In this document: one piece after another, positions 57,837 through 62,958 of the stretch
How the letters are laid out: the number at the start of each line of letters is the position of its first letter
How positions within the stretch are numbered: the first letter of the stretch is position 1
Origin: an uncultured Clostridia bacterium
GTDB taxonomy: Bacteria > Bacillota > Clostridia > Oscillospirales > Acutalibacteraceae
Direction: 5' to 3'
Assembly: GCA_937907605.1 (NCBI GenBank)
Contig: CALCYI010000031.1
Span: forward strand, 1 to 62,958
DNA: 62,958 nt
The notes under the pieces: generated by a model
Database searches by the model: none
Told to the model about the DNA's origin: nothing
Seen by the model: the letters and a program-made list of their open reading frames with translations, nothing else
Program-made: the position numbers and the translations under genes

Positions 57837-59903
57837 ATGAGCGATGAAATTAATAATATCTCCGAACTCGATGAGAAATTAAACGAAGAGCCCGCTGAGG
57901 AAATAGTGAACGAAGCGGCTGACGAAGTAACGATTGACGCCGAAAATCCCAAGCTTGAGGAAAACGACAACTGGGAGTTTGACGGCGAGGCGCATACCCT
58001 TAAGGATACTCTTATTCAGGGCGATGAAATTGAAATCGAAATCCCCGAAAGAAAGATTTCCTACGAAACGAGGGAAAGACCTAAGGCAGTAGCCGAAAAG
58101 AGGGAGGAAGCTCCGAAAATAAGCAAAAAGGATAATAAGAATATTACTAAATTCCTTATTGCCGCGATTATCGGCGTGCTTTTAATCGGCGCCCTTGTGT
58201 TCCTTGGTATCCGTTACTATACCGTACCGAGCAAAATCGGCGCGAGCGAAACCCACGAGGTTACCAATCCCGGTAACGTTGCGCTTTCCGTAGGCGATGT
58301 TAAGGTGAGCGCGGGTATGTATAGCTACTACTACAACCAGATTTTAACCTCCTATTATTCGCAGGCGCAGCAGGGCTATGTTGAGCTTGATTATACCAAG
58401 CCACTTGACGAGCAGAAAACTACGGACGACGACGGAAACGAAATTACGTGGGACGAGAAGATTCATGACGACGTTGAAACCTGGCTCCAGCAGCTTGTTG
58501 CTTATTACAGCAAGGGCGTTGATGAGAAAATAACCATCAGCGAGGAGGACCAGAAGAATATCGACGAGCAGATTGAAGCCGTTAAGACCGCCGCAGAAAG
58601 CGCAAATCAGTCCCTTGACGAATACATTGAGGCTAATTACGGTCCGTACGTAACGCTTGCAACGCTCAGGAACGCTAACGAGTGGTATGCAATAGCTCAG
58701 CAGTATGCAAGGAAGCTCGCTATCGAAATTAACCCGAGTGAAAAAGAGGTTAATAAGTACTTTGAGGAGCATAAGGACGAATTTCAGCAGATAAAGTTTT
58801 CATGGCTTCCTGTTCCTTACAGCGAGGACAATATGGAAGAAACGGTGAAAAGCTGTGAAAAGTATGCCGGTGAGTTTAAAACCACCGAGGATATGAAAAA
58901 AGCAATTCCCGTTGTATGTAAGTACGTTATTGACCAATACATTGAAGCAGGCTATTATGCAAGCGCCGACCAGTGCGCCGAGGAAATCGCGGGTAACGTT
59001 GAAACGAGCGTTACCGTTGACGATACGAGTATGCTGACCCAGGAAATCCTTGACTGGCTGTTCTCCGAGGATACGAAGGTGGGAACCTGTAAGGCGTTTA
59101 ACCTTGAGAACTATCAGGCAATGGTAATTATCCTTAAGACTAATGAGCCCTCGCTTCTTGATGATACGGTATACAGCGTAAGGCATATCCTTATTACGCC
59201 TCAGACCGAGGAAGACTCCGAGGAAGAGGAGGACGAGGATGCTGAGGCGCAGACCACGATTACCGACGAGCAGTGGAAGGCTGCCGAAAAGCAGGCTAAC
59301 GACATTCTCGCCGAATACGAAAAGGGCGATAAGACCGAATACTCTTTCGCGCTTCTTGCCGAAAAGTACACGGCTGATACGGCTTCCGTATCCGCTGGCG
59401 GTCAGGGCGGCTTCGGCGGACTATACCAGAATACTCCGCTCGGTCAGATGGTTCCCGAGTTTGAAAACTGGGCTACCGACGAAACGAGAAAGTACGGCGA
59501 CACGGGTATTGTTAAATCACAGTACGGCTATCACATTATGTATTTCGTTGACGCGGGTCCCGAATACCTCGCAAACTCAAAGCTTTATGCAAGTATTGAC
59601 GAAGAGGAAAAGTTCGTTGACTCCTATCCTGTAAAGAAACATAAGAAGGTTATCGAAAGAGTATCCGAGGCGGTTGAAGCGAGCGTTAAAAAGCTCGTTG
59701 ACGACGCTATGGCACAGCAGAGTTCCTCATCCTCCTCCGATTATGACGACGATAGCACTTATTCCGACGACGATTATTCGTATCTTGAGGACGGCGAGGA
59801 GGTAATCCTTGACGACGGCGAATATGTTGAGGAGCCCGATGAAAACGGCGAAGCAGGCGAGGATTTCGACGACAGCGACAGCACTGTAGTCGAGGGCGAC
59901 TGA
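57837..59903 (+). CDS. Membrane-anchored PrsA-like peptidyl-prolyl isomerase (first)
   Basis: 688-residue secretion foldase. An acidic cytoplasmic region of about 100 residues precedes one transmembrane helix (104-126), a SurA/PrsA-type helical chaperone region and a parvulin domain from about VRHILITPQTEED, with a Glu-rich insertion, to QYGYHIMYFVD. The end is a Ser/Asp/Glu-rich acidic tail. Classic PrsA is a lipoprotein; this one uses a signal anchor and has a long inside tail. The start ATG 57837 follows AAGGAG by 10 nt; an in-frame ATG at 57816 has none. It is next to a paralogue. Confidence 0.85.
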   Translation: MSDEINNISELDEKLNEEPAEEIVNEAADEVTIDAENPKLEENDNWEFDGEAHTLKDTLIQGDEIEIEIPERKISYETRERPKAVAEKREEAPKISKKDNKNITKFLIAAIIGVLLIGALVFLGIRYYTVPSKIGASETHEVTNPGNVALSVGDVKVSAGMYSYYYNQILTSYYSQAQQGYVELDYTKPLDEQKTTDDDGNEITWDEKIHDDVETWLQQLVAYYSKGVDEKITISEEDQKNIDEQIEAVKTAAESANQSLDEYIEANYGPYVTLATLRNANEWYAIAQQYARKLAIEINPSEKEVNKYFEEHKDEFQQIKFSWLPVPYSEDNMEETVKSCEKYAGEFKTTEDMKKAIPVVCKYVIDQYIEAGYYASADQCAEEIAGNVETSVTVDDTSMLTQEILDWLFSEDTKVGTCKAFNLENYQAMVIILKTNEPSLLDDTVYSVRHILITPQTEEDSEEEEDEDAEAQTTITDEQWKAAEKQANDILAEYEKGDKTEYSFALLAEKYTADTASVSAGGQGGFGGLYQNTPLGQMVPEFENWATDETRKYGDTGIVKSQYGYHIMYFVDAGPEYLANSKLYASIDEEEKFVDSYPVKKHKKVIERVSEAVEASVKKLVDDAMAQQSSSSSSDYDDDSTYSDDDYSYLEDGEEVILDDGEYVEEPDENGEAGEDFDDSDSTVVEGD

Positions 59904-59931
59904 TAATATTTAATATATAATAAAAATTTAC

Positions 59932-59960
59932 TTGTAATATCGCGGATATTGTTGTAAAAT
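59932..59960 (+). promoter_or_regulatory. Promoter of the second PrsA-like gene, with palindromic spacer
   Basis: TTGTAA (59932-59937), 17-nt spacer, TAAAAT (59955-59960). The spacer contains AATATC-GCG-GATATT (59936-59950), a possible operator half-site pair. Confidence 0.55.
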
Positions 59961-60000
59961 ATCAAACGATTAAAAATAAACCTTAAAAGGAATGATAATT

Positions 60001-61818
60001 ATGGCTAAGGAAAACGAAAAGAAGGCGCTCAAGCTTGAAGCAAAGCGCGAGGCTGCCGTTGCTAAAAAGGCTGAGCTCAACGAAAAGATTGAGGAGCTCA
60101 GAGTAAAAATCCTTGAGGAAAAGGACGAAAAGGTAAAGGCTCAGCTCAGAAAGGAAAGAGAGGAACTTAATATCCAGAGAAGCGGTATCGTTATCTCCGA
60201 TGATAAGGTTGTAGTACCGATGCCTAAAAAGAAGAAAAAGACTATTCAGGCTTGTATTGCAATCGTTGTTGTAATCGCTCTGCTTTTCACGTACGTTGCA
60301 ACGGGTCTTGCAAAGCACGGCTTCGTAAGCACCCTCGGTTATCCCCAGAGAGCCTTCACGGGTCTTGTATTAACCGATTATCAGGGTAAAAAGCACAGCA
60401 TTAAGACCTCTACCTATAATTACTACTATGCAAATTACTACAGGAATCTTGAACAGCAGCAGAGCTTATATGCTCAGTATTTAGGTACTCAGTCGGAGGA
60501 CAGTATTGACTTTGACAAGCCGCTTTCAAAGCAGATGACCAAGGATGACGACGGCAACGAAATCACCTGGGCAAAGAAGGTGCAGGATACCGTTCTTGAT
60601 AATATCAAGAATGTATATTCGCTTTACTATGCTGCAGTTGATGCCAATAACGGCGTAGAGCCCGAAATCACCGAAGAAGAGCAGCAGGAAATCGACGAAT
60701 CCTTAGATCAGATGAAGGAATATGCAAAGTCCGCTAAGTATACGCTTGACGCATATCTTTCGCTTGCTATTGCATACGGCGTTAATTCCGAGGTTGTACT
60801 TCACGAGGGCAAGGTTCAGACTATTGCCGAAAACTTTGAAGAGGATTATCAGTTCTCCGATACTGAATATGATGAATATAAGAAGGCGCACGAGGATGAG
60901 CTTAAGGGCGTTGACGTTATGTACTTTGAGGCTGATAACGAGGATGACGCTGCAGCATTCGTTAAGGCGCTCAAGGCTGACGGTTCAAACTTTACCGAGC
61001 TTGCTTCAAAATACGCTTCTACTGATTGGGATAAAAAGGCTAATAAGAACGCTGACGAGGTTACATATTATAACCTCACAAGAGCTAACCTTCAGGCGCT
61101 CGGCGGAGCTATTGGCGTAGCTGACGAGCATGCTGAGGAAGCTGAAGAAGGCGAAAGCGAGGAAGAACACGAGGATACATATTCCGGCCTTGACTGGCTC
61201 TTCTCAGCTGACAGAAAAGCCGGCGATAAGAAAAATTATTCAACAAGCGTTGTTTACGTTCTTAAGCCCGCATATCTTGACGAGAGCAATACCGTTAACG
61301 TTCGCCATATCCTAATTCAGCCGGAGGAGGCTGATGAATCATCAGATGATGACGAAGAGGACGCTGAACCCACTAAGATTAATGCTTCTGAGGCTACCGA
61401 GGAACAGCTTGCGGCGGCTAAGAAAAAGGCTGAGGACGTACTTGCCGAGTACAATAAGGGTGAAAAGACGGCTGAGGCTTTCGCAGAGCTTGCAAAGCAG
61501 TATTCCGCCGACGGTAACGCTTCAACGGGCGGTCTTTACGAGGCTGTATATAAGAATATGATGGTACCGACCTTTAATAACTGGATTTTCGATTCCTCAC
61601 GCAAGGAAGGCGACGTTGGTATTGTATTAACTGAGTACGGCTATCATATTATGTATTTCGAGGGCAAGAACGATTTACTTAACTGGCAGGCTGCCGCTAA
61701 AACCGCTCTCTCAGCGGACGGAAGCGAATCCTCGCTCAATAAGATTGAGAACGATTCCAAGATTAAGAAATCCTTCCTCGGTTCGCGTTACTTTGTAAAT
61801 GATATGGACTTCTCATAA
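60001..61818 (+). CDS. Membrane-anchored PrsA-like peptidyl-prolyl isomerase (second)
   Basis: 605-residue paralogue of the preceding gene. Residues 1-60 form a highly charged coiled coil in the cytoplasm. A KKKKK stop-transfer-like patch and a transmembrane helix (about 81-101) follow, then a helical chaperone region and a parvulin domain (VRHILIQPEE...EYGYHIMYFEG) with an acidic insertion. Both paralogues share a DDDGNEITW motif and the LDWLFS segment. The ATG 60001 has AAAGGA at 10 nt; the ATG at 59992 is too close to it. Confidence 0.85.
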   Translation: MAKENEKKALKLEAKREAAVAKKAELNEKIEELRVKILEEKDEKVKAQLRKEREELNIQRSGIVISDDKVVVPMPKKKKKTIQACIAIVVVIALLFTYVATGLAKHGFVSTLGYPQRAFTGLVLTDYQGKKHSIKTSTYNYYYANYYRNLEQQQSLYAQYLGTQSEDSIDFDKPLSKQMTKDDDGNEITWAKKVQDTVLDNIKNVYSLYYAAVDANNGVEPEITEEEQQEIDESLDQMKEYAKSAKYTLDAYLSLAIAYGVNSEVVLHEGKVQTIAENFEEDYQFSDTEYDEYKKAHEDELKGVDVMYFEADNEDDAAAFVKALKADGSNFTELASKYASTDWDKKANKNADEVTYYNLTRANLQALGGAIGVADEHAEEAEEGESEEEHEDTYSGLDWLFSADRKAGDKKNYSTSVVYVLKPAYLDESNTVNVRHILIQPEEADESSDDDEEDAEPTKINASEATEEQLAAAKKKAEDVLAEYNKGEKTAEAFAELAKQYSADGNASTGGLYEAVYKNMMVPTFNNWIFDSSRKEGDVGIVLTEYGYHIMYFEGKNDLLNWQAAAKTALSADGSESSLNKIENDSKIKKSFLGSRYFVNDMDFS

Positions 61819-61842
61819 AAGTTAAATAATATAAGTACTTAT

Positions 61843-61876
61843 TACCTCCGACGGTGCATATGTATTGTCGGAGGTA
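61843..61876 (+). promoter_or_regulatory. Hairpin that covers the yabP ribosome binding site
   Basis: A perfect 10-bp stem (61843-61852 with 61867-61876) with a 14-nt loop. Its right arm contains the GGAGG of yabP (61870-61874). It could hide the site from ribosomes, or act as the terminator of the PrsA-like gene, since TTTATT follows. Confidence 0.6.
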
Positions 61877-61882
61877 TTTATT

Positions 61883-62164
61883 ATGAATGATGTTAACAAC
61901 GCTTTTGATAAGGGCAAGCACAGCGTATTAATCCAGAACCGCGACTCAATGGAGCTTGAGGGAATTAAGGACGTAGGAGGCTTTAACGAGGAGGTAATTA
62001 CCGCAGAGAGCGAATGCGGCGGTATAGTAATTCGTGGGAATAATCTTCACGTTGACGAGCTTAATCTCGAGCTCGGAAAGCTTAAAATAAGCGGAAGAAT
62101 ATCCGCCTTTATCTATAACGATAAGGTAGCGGGCAAGGGCTTCTGGGGGAGAGTGTTCTCATAA
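61883..62164 (+). CDS. yabP: Sporulation protein YabP
   Basis: 93-residue YabP, needed for spore formation in Bacillus and similar to YqfC. HSVLIQNRDSMELEGIKDVGGFNEEVITAESECGGIVIRGNNLHVDELNLELGKLKISG is the family core, a small beta-rich fold. The start ATG 61883 follows GGAGG; a TTG at 61865 would fall inside the hairpin. Linked to yabQ with a 4-base overlap if yabQ starts at 62161. Confidence 0.9.
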   Translation: MNDVNNAFDKGKHSVLIQNRDSMELEGIKDVGGFNEEVITAESECGGIVIRGNNLHVDELNLELGKLKISGRISAFIYNDKVAGKGFWGRVFS

Positions 62165-62487
62165 CTCACGGATTAGTCTGCTTTTTATTCCTCGGCTTTG
62201 CCTTCGGTGCCGTTTTTGATTTTATAACCGCGCTTGAAAGAGCCGTGAATAATAAATGGCTGAGCTTCACGGCGGATTTGATTATTGCCGTGCTTTTTTC
62301 GCTCGCCTTCGGCTGTGCCATGATAGCGTATTCTAACGGTAATTTCAGGTGGCTTTACCTGTTTTATTCCTTTATTTCAGCCGTGCTTTATATGCTCATT
62401 TTGCACAGGTTTTTATATAAAATGTGGAACGGGATTTTTACACCCTTAAGGCTTCTTGTTAAAAAACTTAAAAAAGCTAAAAAATAA
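62161..62487 (+). CDS. yabQ: Spore cortex protein YabQ (start codon uncertain)
   Basis: YabQ-family membrane protein needed for cortex formation in Bacillus, of about 108 residues. Conserved-looking sequence (LVCFLFLGFAFGAVFDFITALERA) lies upstream of the first canonical start (GTG 62245), which would delete the first transmembrane helix. In frame above that there is no ATG, GTG or TTG before the stop at 62122. An ATA at 62161 is correctly placed 8-9 nt after GGGGGAGA; CTG at 62143 is the other option. This is either a rare start or a sequence error. Three hydrophobic segments are visible in the full frame. Confidence 0.7.
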   Translation: MTHGLVCFLFLGFAFGAVFDFITALERAVNNKWLSFTADLIIAVLFSLAFGCAMIAYSNGNFRWLYLFYSFISAVLYMLILHRFLYKMWNGIFTPLRLLVKKLKKAKK

Positions 62488-62497
62488 GAAAAAACTA

Positions 62498-62526
62498 TTG
62501 CATTACCTCTCTTTATATATTATAAT
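62498..62526 (+). promoter_or_regulatory. Promoter of divIC
   Basis: TTGCAT (62498-62503), 17-nt spacer, TATAAT (62521-62526). Confidence 0.8.
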
Positions 62527-62583
62527 ATATAGGTGTTAAAGTGTCGCGCTATACAATATATGCTAAGAAAAGGAGAGATTGCT

Positions 62584-62889
62584 TTGAAGGAACAGGCTCA
62601 AAAGGTTAATAAGAAGTCGCTCATCAGGGCTGTTGTTATTACCGCAATTGCCTTGCTTCTTGTATACTGCTCATATTCTCTTATTAATAACTACGTTGAT
62701 ATAAGCAGGCTTAAGGCTCAGGCTTCCGAAGCGCAGCTTAAGTATGAGCAGCAGATTAAAGAAAATGAGAAGATTAAAGCAATTCTTGATTCCGATAACA
62801 AGGACGAGTATATTGAGGAAAAAGCAAGAGAAAAGGGATATGTAAAGGAGGGCGAAACCGTCTTTTACGACATATCTGACAGTAAATAA
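62584..62889 (+). CDS. divIC: Septum formation initiator DivIC/FtsB family
   Basis: 101-residue bitopic division protein. A basic cytoplasmic tail, one transmembrane helix (about 15-36) and an external coiled coil (SRLKAQASEAQLKYEQQIKENEKIKAIL) ending EEKAREKGYVKEGETVFYDI match DivIC/FtsB. The start is TTG 62584 with AGGAGAG about 7 nt upstream. The yabP-yabQ-divIC order is standard in spore formers. Sequence after 62889 holds no gene I can support. Confidence 0.9.
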   Translation: MKEQAQKVNKKSLIRAVVITAIALLLVYCSYSLINNYVDISRLKAQASEAQLKYEQQIKENEKIKAILDSDNKDEYIEEKAREKGYVKEGETVFYDISDSK

Positions 62890-62958
62890 AAATGATGGGC
62901 GGCTTGGGGTGTCCTACGCAAAGAAGAATAGGTTTTGGCTTTGTCCTTTTGCCCCTAA

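Noticed and set aside
1..62958. CRISPR array, tRNA or rRNA genes, complete insertion sequences
   Set aside because: No regularly spaced repeats, no tRNA-like cloverleaf except the tmRNA ends, no rRNA sequence and no transposase-like open frame were seen.
62890..62958. Short open frame after divIC to the window end
   Set aside because: It has no ribosome binding site, no recognisable protein similarity, and a stop within 23 codons.

Overview
The window looks like chromosomal DNA of a spore-forming, Gram-positive anaerobe of class Clostridia, most likely a gut Oscillospirales/Ruminococcaceae-type organism. This is inferred from gene content and gene order: PolC-type polymerase, SRP RNA directly upstream of dnaX, sporulation genes (sigG, yabP, yabQ), lipobox lipoproteins, 2-hydroxyacyl-CoA dehydratase subunits, HemZ, and strong AGGAGG ribosome binding sites. 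Housekeeping genes have moderate GC; several accessory segments are clearly AT-richer. All functional calls come from reading sequence motifs; no database search was run.

Layout. 0.1-3.5 kb (minus): a PadR repressor gene with a self-operator and two paralogous membrane proteins that share a nearly identical N-terminal HAAS-like domain. 3.6-8.4 kb: a lipoprotein, the trmO-ylmH pair (minus), a membrane-anchored unknown, an EamA transporter and a flavin reductase. 8.4-12.6 kb: SRP RNA, dnaX-ybaB-recR-smpB and tmRNA, followed by a short duplicated tmRNA tail. 12.6-16.5 kb: sigG, then two 2-hydroxyacyl-CoA dehydratase-family subunits and a 55-residue membrane protein. 16.5-21.4 kb (minus): an oligopeptide-type lipoprotein, VanZ, metG, tatD. 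21.5-35.4 kb: rpsB-tsf, an AT-rich inserted gene fusing a helix-hairpin-helix-like head to a uracil-DNA-glycosylase-like domain, then pyrH-frr-uppS-cdsA-dxr-rseP-ispG-polC. 35.4-47.0 kb: a his operon starting with a hisZ-hisG fusion (hisZG-D-B-A-I-E) that runs without a visible break into recJ-rel-dtd-metallo-hydrolase-hemZ. 47-50.7 kb: a small unknown, a SpoVB/MurJ-type flippase, mazG, hup, rqcP. 50.7-57.7 kb: an accessory insertion with an Xre regulator, a large RHS-repeat protein with a variable C-terminal domain, an overlapping membrane protein (candidate immunity) and an O-antigen-ligase-like protein. 57.8-62.9 kb: two membrane-anchored PrsA-like foldases, then yabP-yabQ-divIC.

How it fits together. 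Most of the window is core information processing (replication, recombination, translation, ribosome rescue), isoprenoid and phospholipid synthesis, histidine synthesis and sporulation/division. The accessory parts sit at joints in otherwise conserved gene orders: between tsf and pyrH, and between rqcP and yabP.

The observations most worth checking are: a PolC that appears to lack its proofreading exonuclease insertion; the RHS C-terminal domain with its 4-base-overlapping membrane partner; the HhH/hydrophobic/UDG-like protein; an EF-Ts with a roughly 65-residue insertion; the HisZG fusion behind a 10-bp inverted-repeat operator; the duplicated HAAS genes; the duplicated tmRNA tail; and a yabQ without a canonical start codon.
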